Of a stretch of 64,000 nt of DNA, positions 10,118 through 18,362 are shown piece after piece. The translations under genes and the position numbers were made by a program. The first letter of the stretch is position 1. Each line of letters begins with the position of its first letter. A model generated the notes under the pieces. The model had not been told where the DNA came from, searched no databases, and saw nothing but the letters and a program-made list of their open reading frames with translations. The stretch comes from Ruegeria atlantica. Lineage in GTDB: Bacteria; Pseudomonadota; Alphaproteobacteria; Rhodobacterales; Rhodobacteraceae. The stretch covers positions 682,093-746,092 of the forward strand of contig NZ_CYPU01000039.1 of NCBI RefSeq assembly GCF_001458195.1, read 5' to 3'.

Positions 10118-11080
10118 TTAACTCTTAACATCATTCAACAACGAAAGAATTTCGGCCTGTGAGCCAAAATTTTTCTTTTCCAGAGCAAGAGCAAGCCTAT
10201 CAAGTTCTCTGTTTGAAAGCAGTTTCAGCGCCTTGTAGTGTACGGCGATAGTAAGAGTGTTTGGGTCATCAATGGCACTCATCATTTCTGAAAATCCGAC
10301 CTTCCCGCCATCAGGCCAATACCCTACGTGTCGGCGTTTTTCTTCGCCGAAAACGCTTCTTGGACTCCCAAAGTTATCAATCGCCCACGCGTTAATTAGC
10401 ATAAACTCCGATGGCCTCTTTCTGGAAGCGAACAACACCTCCAAAGCTCCATTTTTTGCTTCTACATCTCGACATACAGCACTTAGTATTTCTTTGGTGA
10501 CTGGAAACGGAGTAACGAATTTAGTCGTTTCGGGAATATCAGAGGTTCTTTTGTTCATAGAGAGCACATTTAGGCTCTCAACCAACCAATTTTCATGGAT
10601 CCCCTCCACTATGGGCTGGAAGGAGGTTAAAGGTCTGTTTCCAAAGCTAAAAAAATCCCTGTTCGTTAAAGGGCTGACAAACAAGTTCTTTGCGTCAAGG
10701 ATCACAATTTGCTCGGTTGGGGATACCCTTCCCGCCGCCAACTTTATCGCTTGCTGAATTCGATAACCGTTGTTTCCTCGCCAACCTCTGTGTCTATGAA
10801 CTTGCAAACGGTTGATATACCGGGACTTCAACCCAGAAAATCCTGCCCAACTTTTCATAAACAGATCGTCGCCACTAAGAAAAGTAACGATTCCCGAGAG
10901 CGGACCGTAGTTTGGAAGCATCTCTTCTAAACCAGACCTCATATGATGTTCTTGTTGATCGTTGACTACAACTATAATTTTGGAAGTGGTTTCTCGGTCG
11001 ACAAACTGAGCCATAGATTTTGCTTGCAACGCTAACAATGCTAAATCCCTGTGATGAACCACGGTAACAAATGTAATCAT
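10118..11080 (-). CDS. DUF6492-like protein (possible glycosyltransferase fold), island cargo
   Basis: The predicted protein is 320 residues beginning MITFVTVVHHRDLALLALQA, which resembles the opening strand of DUF6492/glycosyltransferase-like proteins. A D-x-K motif (IVILDAKNLFVSP, about 136-148) sits where such enzymes carry their metal-binding acidic motif. I chose the ATG at 11080, preceded by a GAAGG site 8 bases upstream; the frame is open further upstream, but that extension looks non-coding. Base composition is clearly lower in GC than the neighbours (the line 10141-10200 is 25/60 GC), a sign of foreign origin. It is the only intact-looking gene in the tRNA-Gly island. Substrate and role are unknown, and the family call is tentative. 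Confidence 0.6.
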   Translation of the reverse strand: MITFVTVVHHRDLALLALQAKSMAQFVDRETTSKIIVVVNDQQEHHMRSGLEEMLPNYGPLSGIVTFLSGDDLFMKSWAGFSGLKSRYINRLQVHRHRGWRGNNGYRIQQAIKLAAGRVSPTEQIVILDAKNLFVSPLTNRDFFSFGNRPLTSFQPIVEGIHENWLVESLNVLSMNKRTSDIPETTKFVTPFPVTKEILSAVCRDVEAKNGALEVLFASRKRPSEFMLINAWAIDNFGSPRSVFGEEKRRHVGYWPDGGKVGFSEMMSAIDDPNTLTIAVHYKALKLLSNRELDRLALALEKKNFGSQAEILSLLNDVKS

Positions 11081-11321
11081 GTCAGGGCCTTCAGATACTT
11101 GCGACGTGCTTTGATGTGCATAATTGGTTGCGAAACAGGCGCATTCAATTGCCAACACTATGAAAACTGAATGTCGGTCCACAGCGAAACGAAAGTGAAG
11201 GCATCGATACCACCATTATCACCGAAAGGCATGCGCCGGATTGCCGCTACAAATCTGGCTGCCTCATTCGCTGATTTGAAACACACGATTCCACTGCAAG
11301 TTGTTTCTATAGGGAAAAAAT
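11081..11321. other. AT-rich island edge between cargo gene and tRNA-Gly
   Basis: No convincing gene lies here. The stretch would hold the promoter of the cargo gene at 10118-11080 and the element end abutting the tRNA CCA. An open frame continues upstream from the cargo start but lacks a good ribosome site. Confidence 0.5.
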
Positions 11322-11395
11322 TGGAGCGGGTAGCGGGAATCGAACCCGCGCGTTCAGCTTGGGAAGCTGACAGGCTACCATTACATCATACCCGC
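11322..11395 (-). tRNA. tRNA-Gly (anticodon CCC), CCA encoded
   Basis: The minus strand folds into a complete cloverleaf. The acceptor GCGGGTA pairs with TACCCGC, the anticodon stem TCAGC/GCTGA holds loop TTCCCAA with anticodon CCC, the T arm is CGGGTTCGATTCCCG, and the discriminator base precedes an encoded CCA at 11324-11322. It is the intact end of the duplicated att-like pair with 9551-9599. Confidence 0.95.
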
Positions 11396-11729
11396 CGCGT
11401 TTTTCACCGATATCACCAGAGGCTTATCGACTTCAAGAACCCATCATCGAAAAAGCGGCGCCGCCTTTTTCCGTCCAGACGCACTACAGCCTTCGAACAG
11501 GGCAACGCACCTGGTTCCGTGAAAAAGAAATTCCTTCTGCCTCAACACCAGTTGCGCTTGCAGATCGACCAGCTCCACGAAGTATTCTTTTTTTCCAAAC
11601 GCTTGCTTAAGTCAGAGTCTGCCTGTGTTGGGCGACGATGTTGACTCATCTTCGTACGTGACAGGTATCGCGATATCGCCACTAATCTAGCGATCTTGTC
11701 AGGTTCCGGCGGCGATCAGCACCAATACG
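11396..11729. other. gene-free interval upstream of tRNA-Gly
   Basis: About 330 bases with no supportable gene. It should contain the tRNA-Gly promoter. A near-palindrome of a GC core flanked by A and T runs (AAAAAGCGGC / GCCGCCTTTTT, about 11450-11470) could be a terminator or hairpin. The plus strand has an open frame through much of it, but it starts within the tRNA region and is judged spurious. Confidence 0.5.
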
Positions 11730-11759
11730 AAAAAAGGCCGGACACATGGTCCGGCCTTT
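11730..11759 (-). terminator. rho-independent terminator after the corrinoid methyltransferase gene
   Basis: Arms AAAGGCCGGA (11733-11742) and TCCGGCCTTT (11750-11759) form a 10-bp stem. On the minus strand it runs into six Ts. It ends the minus-strand operon of PF13769 gene, metF and MtrH-type gene 24 bp past its last stop codon. Confidence 0.9.
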
Positions 11760-11782
11760 GTTCACTGGAACAAGTGATTGGA

Positions 11783-12844
11783 TCAGGCGCGACGACGACG
11801 CCCGCCACCACGACGGCCACCGACAGCGCCCGCTGCGCCGGCCTCTTCCGGGGATTTGTTGAACCGAATCCACTCGCCACCATGCGGGTCATTATTGGTC
11901 AGCAGGTTGGCGGCACGGATGGCTTCCATTTCCTTACCGGCGCGCGGCTTGGTCGAGCCCAGACCGAACAGCTGACAGAAGGTTTCGTCATCCATGTCCG
12001 CAGGCAGAATGATCCCCTTGGCTTCGACCTCGGCCTTTTTCTCGGCCAGCTTTTTGGGACCCACAGGCAGCGCCACCGGGTTCATGATTGCCGACGTCAT
12101 ACCTGCGCCCATTGCCATCGGCAGAAACGCATTGTTGATGCCGTGGCGGTTTGGCAGACCAAAGGACACGTTCGAAGCACCACAAGTGGTGTTTACGCCC
12201 AGTTCTTCGCGCAGGCGACGGACCAGCGCAAAGACCTGCTGACCAGCGGTTGCCATCGCGCCGATGGGCATCACCAGCGGGTCAACGACGATATCATGCG
12301 CCGGGATACCGAAATCGGCGGCCCGCTCAACAATCTTCTTGGCCACTTCGAAGCGCACATCGGGATCTTCGGAGATACCGGTGTCATCGTTCGAGATCGC
12401 AACAACCGGCACGTTGTATTTTTTGACCAGCGGCAGAACCAGTTCCAGACGATCTTCTTCGCCGGTGACCGAGTTCAGCAACGGACGGCCCTCAGCAGCT
12501 TCAAGACCAGCTTCCAGAGCGCCGGGAACAGACGAGTCGACACATAGCGGTACGTCAACCAGACCCTGCACCAGCTCGACGATCTTGCGCATCAGTGGCG
12601 GTTCGGTCTCGTTCGGGTTGGGGTTCGAGTTGTAGACAACGCCTGCGTTGATATCCAGAACGGTTGCGCCTGCAGCAACCTGCGCCAGCGCGTCTTTCTC
12701 GACAGTCGAGAAATCGCCGGCTTCCAGCTCGGCCGCCAGTTTCTTACGGCCCGTCGGATTGATCCGCTCACCGATCACGCAAAACGGTTCGTCAAAGCCC
12801 AGAACGGCAGTTTTTGTTTTTGATTCTACGACTGTACGCGTCAT
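11783..12844 (-). CDS. MtrH/AcsE-type methyltetrahydrofolate:corrinoid methyltransferase
   Basis: This 353-residue protein has the pterin-binding TIM-barrel fold shared by DHPS, AcsE, MtrH and the MetH folate domain. It would exchange a methyl group between a corrinoid protein and tetrahydrofolate. Recognisable segments are VIGERINPTGRKKL (about 23-36), the Asn/Asp-containing AGATVLDINAGV (about 57-68), VPLCVDSSVPGALEAGL (about 97-113), VAISNDDTGISEDP, VDPLVMPIGA and the Asn/Ser-rich GASNVSFGLPNRH. The C-terminus is a low-complexity tail ending GGRRGGGRRRRA that is absent from the catalytic fold. It is the last gene of a minus-strand operon, 10 bp after metF. The context argues for a catabolic methyl route rather than folate synthesis. 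Confidence 0.88.
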   Translation of the reverse strand: MTRTVVESKTKTAVLGFDEPFCVIGERINPTGRKKLAAELEAGDFSTVEKDALAQVAAGATVLDINAGVVYNSNPNPNETEPPLMRKIVELVQGLVDVPLCVDSSVPGALEAGLEAAEGRPLLNSVTGEEDRLELVLPLVKKYNVPVVAISNDDTGISEDPDVRFEVAKKIVERAADFGIPAHDIVVDPLVMPIGAMATAGQQVFALVRRLREELGVNTTCGASNVSFGLPNRHGINNAFLPMAMGAGMTSAIMNPVALPVGPKKLAEKKAEVEAKGIILPADMDDETFCQLFGLGSTKPRAGKEMEAIRAANLLTNNDPHGGEWIRFNKSPEEAGAAGAVGGRRGGGRRRRA

Positions 12845-12853
12845 GTCCGTTCC

Positions 12854-13780
12854 TTAGGAGTTTACAGGCTTTGCCGAAGCGCCGCCGTTATTGATGGCCC
12901 AGTTGGCGTTGGTCTTGATGCCGCCAAGCGGGAAGAAGTGTACATTGGTGATGTTGAAATCCGGGTTGGCCGCTTTGTGGTTGGCCAGCTCGGTGATCAC
13001 ATCGGTCGGCTCATAAGGCAGCAGCAGCTTGGACACGTCCATCGCACGCTTTTGCAGGACCTTCAGCGACGGGCCAACACCGCAGGCGATGGCAAACTTA
13101 ATCAGCGTCTGCAGCTTGGCCGGACCGGCGATACCAATATGGACTGGAATATCGATACCAGCTTCTTTCAAACTGTCGGCCCATTCGATGATCGGTTTGG
13201 CTTCAAACGCAAACTGTGTTGCCAGCGCCATTTCGGCATCCGTGGTCTCGCTGAATTTCTGCTTCCAGCGCAGTGCGTCGTCGACATTCTTCGTCGAGCC
13301 GTCGGGGTCGATATCCTTGTTGCCCTCGGGGTGACCCGCTACGTGCAAGCGCTTGAAGCCCGCCTTGTCGAACAAACCACTTTCCAGCAACTGCATCGAG
13401 CTGTCGAAATCGCCGTGTGGGTTGGCAACACCACCGGCCAGCAGCAATGCCTGATCAACGCCCGCTTCGCCCTGATACATGGAAATCCAGTTTTCCAGCG
13501 TGGCGGGATCCTTGATGATCCGCGCCGGAAAGTGCGGCATCACTGGATAGCCTTCGTCAGAAATCCGTTTGGCGGTCTTGACCATATCCTCGATCGGAGT
13601 GCCTTCGATATGGGCGATGTAAACGCGTGTGCCTTCGGGCAGCAACGCGCGGAAATCTTCGACCTTTTCGGCGGTGCGCGGCATCACCTCGATCGAATAG
13701 CCTTGCAAAAAGGCTTCGACGGTCGGGTTTACAGGGCCGTTTTCGACCGCATCACGTTTCTTGAAGTTCAGCAAAGCCAT
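12854..13780 (-). CDS. metF: methylenetetrahydrofolate reductase family protein
   Basis: MetF interconverts 5,10-methylene-THF and 5-methyl-THF using FAD. The 308-residue protein shows the TIM-barrel landmarks: RVYIAHIEGTPIEDM early, GYPVMPHFPARII (about 79-91), the flavin-site region ALLLAGGVANPHGDF (about 112-126), HVAGHPEGN and HIGIAGPAKLQTL. The ATG at 13780 has a GGGAGG site 6 bases upstream; a longer frame to 13816 lacks one. It lies between the PF13769 gene (26 bp away) and the MtrH-type gene (10 bp). In this context it may run in the oxidative direction, turning demethylation-derived methyl-THF into methylene-THF. A biosynthetic role for methionine is the alternative. Confidence 0.9.
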   Translation of the reverse strand: MALLNFKKRDAVENGPVNPTVEAFLQGYSIEVMPRTAEKVEDFRALLPEGTRVYIAHIEGTPIEDMVKTAKRISDEGYPVMPHFPARIIKDPATLENWISMYQGEAGVDQALLLAGGVANPHGDFDSSMQLLESGLFDKAGFKRLHVAGHPEGNKDIDPDGSTKNVDDALRWKQKFSETTDAEMALATQFAFEAKPIIEWADSLKEAGIDIPVHIGIAGPAKLQTLIKFAIACGVGPSLKVLQKRAMDVSKLLLPYEPTDVITELANHKAANPDFNITNVHFFPLGGIKTNANWAINNGGASAKPVNS

Positions 13781-13806
13781 TGCGGCCTCCCATAGATGTC
13801 TCGGGC

Positions 13807-14103
13807 TCATGCCCAACCGTCATTGGCGATCAGGGCTTTGATGCGGTCCTGATCGTATTCCGTTTCCAAACGCGTGGCTTCGGCCTCGGCAATCTCGGAC
13901 GGGTCGCCGTCGACTGCAAAGGGGGCCGCCTTGCGCCATTCGGCCAGATAGGCATCGCTGTCCTTGGCGTTCACCTTCATGGCCGCGCGGTCGATGGCTT
14001 GTTCGAACCGTTCCTCTAATTGCCGTTTTGCGCCACGACGGCCTTTACCGACGATGACTTGGGCGGGAATATCGCGCCAGTAAACAATGGTGACGTCAGG
14101 CAT
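13807..14103 (-). CDS. PF13769-type small conserved protein ('virulence factor' domain)
   Basis: This is a 98-residue, charged, soluble protein beginning MPDVTIVYWRDIPAQVIVGKGRRGAKRQL, which I recognise as the family labelled virulence factor in alphaproteobacteria. There is no signal peptide or membrane segment. It is the first gene of the minus-strand operon with metF and the MtrH-type methyltransferase, spaced 26 bp from metF. The family name is misleading here: the context points to a helper in corrinoid/folate methyl transfer. The biochemical function is not known to me. Confidence 0.75.
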   Translation of the reverse strand: MPDVTIVYWRDIPAQVIVGKGRRGAKRQLEERFEQAIDRAAMKVNAKDSDAYLAEWRKAAPFAVDGDPSEIAEAEATRLETEYDQDRIKALIANDGWA

Positions 14104-14299
14104 TGCGTTTGATTCCTCCTAACCAGATGGACCGGTTCTAAACGTCTATGTGGGGGCAAGTCGGTCGATTTTCGACACACGGAGCATTTCCAGCGACGTT
14201 TTTGCCCGCGATGGGATACCGGGGTTGTAACGAAGACTGAACCAAACGCGCATATCAAAATTCTCATCACTTTAATGAGCGTCTTGCACGACGCACACG

Positions 14300-14316
14300 C
14301 CCGACCTATGGTCGGG
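14300..14316 (+). promoter_or_regulatory. 7-bp hairpin in the leader of the Ppx/GppA gene
   Basis: CCCGACC and GGTCGGG flank a 3-base loop, ending 28 bp before the start codon and upstream of a GGAGGG ribosome site. It could be an operator palindrome or an mRNA hairpin. Confidence 0.4.
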
Positions 14317-14344
14317 GTAACTCGAAAATCGGAGGGCGTTTAAT

Positions 14345-15457
14345 ATGGCGCCCAAGCGTCCCAAAGGTGCGGGCGCGTTCCCGAAGGCGGTCGAAAGCCC
14401 CGCGCCGGCAAGACCCGATCCAGATGCGTTATATGCGGCGCTGGATTTGGGAACCAATAGTTGCCGCATGTTGATAGCCCAGCCCAAGGGCAGCGGCTTC
14501 CATGTGGTCGACAGCTTTTCCAAATCCGTGCAATTGGGCGCGGGTTTGGAACGGACCGGACGTCTGTCTCGGTCTTCGATGGCGCGCACCATTCAGGCGC
14601 TTCGCATCTGTCAGCAAAAGCTGAAACGCAACAAGGTCAGGCGCATGCGTCTGGTCGCGACCGAGGCGTGCAGGCGTGCCAAAAACTCACGCGAATTCAT
14701 CCGGCAGGTCAAACGCGAAACCGGACTGACGCTCGAGATCATCCAGCCTGAGGAAGAGGCGCGCTTGGCCGTGATCTCTTGTGCACCGCTGGTATCCACC
14801 AAGACCGAGCAGTTGCTGGTCGTGGATATCGGCGGTGGGTCGACCGAACTGGTGTGGATCGACATCTCATCCGTACCGCGCCGGGACCGTCCGGCCGCGA
14901 TCATGCGGCTGCACCATGGGTTTCACACGGCTGACAGCCCATTCCCTGCGGCAAAAGTCGTCGACTGGATCAGCGTACCCCTGGGTGTTGCAACCCTGCG
15001 CGACCAGTTTAACGACGTCGAAGATGATTCCGCTCGCTTTGCCCTGATGAGTTGGTTTTTCGAAGAAAACCTCGCCGATTTCGCGCCTTACAAGGACGAG
15101 CAAGCCCGCCTTGGGTTCCAGATCGTCGGTACCAGTGGCACGGTTACAACCGTTGCGGCTTCTCACCTTGGGCTCAAGCGCTACGACCGGACCAAGGTCG
15201 ATGGTTTGCGCATGACCAGTGATCAGATTGACAAAGTCATACGAGGGTATCTAGAACTCGGCCCTCAGGGTCGCCGACGTGATCCCCGGATTGGGGATGA
15301 CCGGCAGGCGCTGATCATGTCCGGCTCGGCCATTTTGCAGGCGCTGTTAAGATGCTGGCCCACCGACCGCCTTTCCGTGGCGGACCGGGGGCTGCGCGAA
15401 GGCCTGCTTTATGCGCAGATGAGCGCGGACGGCGTACTGGAAGACGGACCGTTCTGA
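14345..15457 (+). CDS. Ppx/GppA family exopolyphosphatase/pppGpp phosphatase
   Basis: The 370-residue protein has the ASKHA phosphatase signatures: [15 protein letters not shown] (about 30-44), [16 protein letters not shown] (about 158-173), and the [12 protein letters not shown] segment (about 259-270). These enzymes remove terminal phosphate from polyphosphate or convert pppGpp to ppGpp. It lacks the extra C-terminal HD domain of long Ppx proteins. The start ATG follows a GGAGGG site. The stop TGA overlaps the rlmE ATG by one base, so the two are translationally coupled, an arrangement common in alphaproteobacteria. Which phosphatase activity dominates cannot be told from sequence. Confidence 0.87.
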   Translation: MAPKRPKGAGAFPKAVESPAPARPDPDALYAALDLGTNSCRMLIAQPKGSGFHVVDSFSKSVQLGAGLERTGRLSRSSMARTIQALRICQQKLKRNKVRRMRLVATEACRRAKNSREFIRQVKRETGLTLEIIQPEEEARLAVISCAPLVSTKTEQLLVVDIGGGSTELVWIDISSVPRRDRPAAIMRLHHGFHTADSPFPAAKVVDWISVPLGVATLRDQFNDVEDDSARFALMSWFFEENLADFAPYKDEQARLGFQIVGTSGTVTTVAASHLGLKRYDRTKVDGLRMTSDQIDKVIRGYLELGPQGRRRDPRIGDDRQALIMSGSAILQALLRCWPTDRLSVADRGLREGLLYAQMSADGVLEDGPF

Positions 15458-16173
15458 TGGCGAAGACACCAAGTGGCAAAAACAACTCGGGGCGCGGGCA
15501 GCGTGACCTGAAGGTCAAGGTAAAGACTGCACGCGGGCGCAAGCTCAGCTCGACCCGTTGGCTCGAGCGGCAGCTGAACGACCCCTATGTGAAACGTGCG
15601 CAGGTCGAAGGGTACCGTGGGCGCGCAGCGTTTAAGATATTGGAGCTGGACGAAAAGTACCGGTTCCTCGTGCCGGGTGCACGGGTCGTCGACCTGGGCT
15701 GTGCGCCGGGTGGATGGTTGCAAGTCGCGGTCAAACGAGTGAATGCGCTGGGTGAACGTTCCGGCAAACGGATAGGCACAGTTCTGGGTGTCGACCTGCA
15801 AGAGGTCGAACCGGTCGCAGGTGCCGAGGCACATGTGCTGGACTTCATGGAAGACGATGCCGACGACAAAGTCAAAGAGTGGCTGGGTGGCAAGGCTGAC
15901 GTGGTGATGTCGGACATGGCCGCGTCGTCATCTGGGCACAAGCAAACCGACCACATGCGCATCATGGCTCTGTGCGAAACGGCGGCTTACTTCGCCTTTG
16001 ACGTTCTGGAAGAAGGCGGCACCTTCGTTGCGAAGGTTCTGGCCGGTGGCGCCGAAGGCGATCTGCAAAAGCTGCTGAAGCAGAAATTCGACAAGGTTGC
16101 GAATGTGAAACCACCCGCGTCGCGCTCGGACAGTTCCGAGAAGTTCGTGGTCGCAACCGGGTTTCGCGGCTGA
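15457..16173 (+). CDS. rlmE: 23S rRNA 2'-O-methyltransferase RlmE (FtsJ)
   Basis: RlmE methylates the ribose of U2552 in the 23S A-loop during late 50S assembly. The 238-residue protein has the FtsJ signatures: [18 protein letters not shown] with the catalytic Lys, [15 protein letters not shown] as SAM motif [11 protein letters not shown] with the catalytic Asp, FVAKVLAGG with the second Lys and [13 protein letters not shown] with the Glu, so the K-D-K-E tetrad is intact. The ATG at 15457 overlaps the upstream stop as TGATG; a longer frame upstream lies inside the Ppx gene. The basic N-terminal tail ([11 protein letters not shown]) suits rRNA binding. Confidence 0.93.
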   Translation: MAKTPSGKNNSGRGQRDLKVKVKTARGRKLSSTRWLERQLNDPYVKRAQVEGYRGRAAFKILELDEKYRFLVPGARVVDLGCAPGGWLQVAVKRVNALGERSGKRIGTVLGVDLQEVEPVAGAEAHVLDFMEDDADDKVKEWLGGKADVVMSDMAASSSGHKQTDHMRIMALCETAAYFAFDVLEEGGTFVAKVLAGGAEGDLQKLLKQKFDKVANVKPPASRSDSSEKFVVATGFRG

Positions 16174-16174
16174 C

Positions 16175-16363
16175 TTAATCGTCTAGAGAAATCCGATCCT
16201 CGGTCAGCACCTGTTCGCGCAGTGAAGCGGCGGCAATACCTTGTATCAACAACGCTTCGCCGTGATTGATGTATTCCGGTGGTCGGGCCCGCAATTCTTC
16301 GATCCGTTGCGACAAAGCCAGTGGCTTTTTCAGCTTGGACGTGTGGACCGGTTTGAGAAACAT
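16175..16363 (-). CDS. small hypothetical protein, 62 residues
   Basis: This short minus-strand gene encodes a charged soluble peptide beginning MFLKPVHTSKLKKPLALSQRIEELRARPPEYINHG. It has an AAGGTGA ribosome site 4-5 bases before the ATG and ends one base past the rlmE stop in convergent orientation. I do not recognise a family. The good ribosome site and tight fit between neighbours argue that it is real. A 12-bp hairpin lies just upstream of its ribosome site. Confidence 0.5.
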   Translation of the reverse strand: MFLKPVHTSKLKKPLALSQRIEELRARPPEYINHGEALLIQGIAAASLREQVLTEDRISLDD

Positions 16364-16374
16364 ATGTCACCTTT

Positions 16375-16401
16375 AAGCTGGGGCAATTCTTGCCTCAGCT
16401 T
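16375..16401. promoter_or_regulatory. 12-bp hairpin between the cytochrome operon and the small gene
   Basis: AAGCTGGGGCAA pairs with TTGCCTCAGCTT around a 3-base loop, with one G-T pair. On the minus strand it comes 60 bases after the octaheme cytochrome stop and just before the ribosome site of the 62-residue gene. There is no long U run, so it may be a weak terminator, an RNA-stability element or a leader hairpin. Confidence 0.45.
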
Positions 16402-16460
16402 GATCGGTAACTATGAAATTTGCCGGGAAAATGACGGAAACCGGGCTAAGCCGTGCCGTT

Positions 16461-18362
16461 TCAGCGGCCCAGTTGTTGCTTCAACTGCAAAAGGTTCGGG
16501 TCTTCTGGGATGATCTCTAATCCCTGCTCCAGAACATCACGTGCGGCCTGAGGTCCACGATTGATCTGCGCCAGTTGCACCAGCATTGGCCATGCTTCGG
16601 CGCGTTGCGGGTCCAGCGCTACGACCTCTTGAAACGCCCGCTCAGCCGCTGGCGCATTGCGGAACGTCAGGGCCATACCGCCAAGCACAAGATGCGTTTC
16701 AGGAAAATCCAGACGGTTGGAAATCGCCGACTGCCACTCGGACATGCCCTGCCCCGACAATTGCTGTTGTTCCGCAGTCAGAGCCTGCGGCGGAATGTTC
16801 AGAAACTCTTTTGCCGCCGAAATGCGGACGTTTCGCAACGGGTCGGACAGCAGCGGCTCAAGCCTTTGGATTTGATCGGGCAAGCTGGCCTGACGCTGCA
16901 GCGGCGCCGCCGTTGCGCGAACCAGAGCGTCTTCGTCCGCCAATAACTCTGCCGTTCTGGCCGCCACGTCGGCAGATCCATAAGGTTGTAGTAGATAGGC
17001 CGCTGTGGCGCGCACGATGCCGGGTTGATTAGGGTCGGTTGAAATGTCCAGAAGTTCCTCCGGCCCATCCGCGCGACCCAACGTTTCCGCCTGAAAGGCC
17101 GTCCCGAAATGCGGCTTTCGATGCGCGCTGTCCGGGAACCAGCCTTCGATTTGCTGGGCCGCCCATGCCTGATCCTGATCCGAATGGCAATCGGTGCAGG
17201 CGTCTTGCCCAAGCCCCAAATCGGGACGCGGTACACGGAAACTGTGATCGCGCCTGCCGTCGACACCCATATAGACGCGCTCGATCATATGGCAGGACTT
17301 GCACTGCGCACCCTCGCTATTCTCTGGGTGATTGTGATGTTCCGGCACGTCGTACTCTTTGGCAGCCAGGGTTGGAAACTTGGGATTCGCGGCAGGCGAG
17401 TGACACTGCGTACACACCCCGTTTCCATCTGACCTCAGACTCGCGCTATGCGGCTCGTGACAATCCATGCAACCCACGCCGCGGTCATACATCTTGGATT
17501 GCAGGAATGAGCCGTATACATAGACTTCATCCAAAATCTGACCGTCCGGATGGTACAAACCCGGACGCAAAACCGCCAGATTATACGCGTCATGATAGGG
17601 CGTTCCGGGCAGTGGGTTGCCATCTCCATGCGCCTCACGACGGGAATGACACCCGGCGCATTGCTGAATCTCGGCCTCGGTCTGGCCTTTACCCCAATCC
17701 ATCAGGAACCCGGTGTCGCCCAGACCCTGCGGCAGGCTTTGCCCCCCAACCCAATCGATATGCGCAGAACCCGGGCCATGGCAGCTTTCGCACCCGACCC
17801 CGATCTCGGCCTGTACCGAGTCGTATGTTCTGGTTTCAGCGTTGTACTGTTTCTCAAAACCGGTCGCGTGACATTCCGCACACCGCGCGTTCCAGTTCTT
17901 GTAGGGTCCGGTCCAGTGCAACCCGTCGTCAGGGGGTAAGCCCTGATCGGGATAGAGGTGAAACCACTGCTTGTTTTCGGTATCCCAAACAACATCAAAG
18001 CTCTGTAACCGGCCGGGTTCTGTTTCGAACAAGTATTGCTGCAACGGCTCAATGCCGACGACGGAATATACGCCGTATTCGGTGCTCACACCGTCTTTTT
18101 CCGTGACTTTTGCGCTCAGCGCGCCTTCGGTGTCGGTGAATTCCACCGACATTCCGTCATGGTCGAACCGCGTTCCGTCAAAATCGGCAACTACAGCCCC
18201 GTCTTTAACCTCGGTCCAGGCCAGCGCGTGGTGGGAATTGGACCATGCCGCCACCTCGTCCTTGTGGCAATCGGCACATTGATCCGACCCGACATAGGCC
18301 GGAGCCTGGCCAAAGGCGGCCACAGGAACAAACAGCCCGACACACAACGCCAGAAATTTCAC
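16461..18362 (-). CDS. octaheme c-type cytochrome with C-terminal HEAT/TPR-like repeats
   Basis: The predicted secreted protein is 633 residues. A signal peptide (MKFLALCVGLFVPVAAFGQA) is followed by eight CxxCH haem-binding motifs: CADCH, CAECH, CESCH, CAGCH, CMDCH, CTQCH, CKSCH and CTDCH. The last third carries alpha-helical repeats rich in Ala and Leu, ending in a TPR-like segment. This fits the cytochrome c554/multihaem family with TPR tail, acting in the periplasm in electron transfer; the substrate is unknown. The start is a GTG at 18362 whose GTGA overlaps the upstream stop. The same frame is open much further upstream, but that is inside the YihY gene. No other haem or nitrogen-oxide genes are adjacent. 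Confidence 0.88.
   Translation of the reverse strand: MKFLALCVGLFVPVAAFGQAPAYVGSDQCADCHKDEVAAWSNSHHALAWTEVKDGAVVADFDGTRFDHDGMSVEFTDTEGALSAKVTEKDGVSTEYGVYSVVGIEPLQQYLFETEPGRLQSFDVVWDTENKQWFHLYPDQGLPPDDGLHWTGPYKNWNARCAECHATGFEKQYNAETRTYDSVQAEIGVGCESCHGPGSAHIDWVGGQSLPQGLGDTGFLMDWGKGQTEAEIQQCAGCHSRREAHGDGNPLPGTPYHDAYNLAVLRPGLYHPDGQILDEVYVYGSFLQSKMYDRGVGCMDCHEPHSASLRSDGNGVCTQCHSPAANPKFPTLAAKEYDVPEHHNHPENSEGAQCKSCHMIERVYMGVDGRRDHSFRVPRPDLGLGQDACTDCHSDQDQAWAAQQIEGWFPDSAHRKPHFGTAFQAETLGRADGPEELLDISTDPNQPGIVRATAAYLLQPYGSADVAARTAELLADEDALVRATAAPLQRQASLPDQIQRLEPLLSDPLRNVRISAAKEFLNIPPQALTAEQQQLSGQGMSEWQSAISNRLDFPETHLVLGGMALTFRNAPAAERAFQEVVALDPQRAEAWPMLVQLAQINRGPQAARDVLEQGLEIIPEDPNLLQLKQQLGR

Larger units (their letters stand above)
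9551..11395. mobile_element. small integrated element or island remnant at tRNA-Gly
   Basis: An intact tRNA-Gly(CCC) at one end and its duplicated 3' half at the other bracket about 1.72 kb. The geometry is right: reading along the tRNA strand one meets the whole tRNA, the insert, then the repeated core. Inside are one intact-looking AT-rich gene (10118-11080, minus) and a broken reading frame. No integrase, recombination directionality factor or transposase is visible. I infer a decayed genomic island whose recombinase was lost, or a tiny satellite element mobilised in trans. Confidence 0.72.

Noticed and set aside
11171..11644. 157-codon plus-strand frame across tRNA-Gly
   Set aside because: It reads through the tRNA in antisense and has no family similarity or ribosome site.
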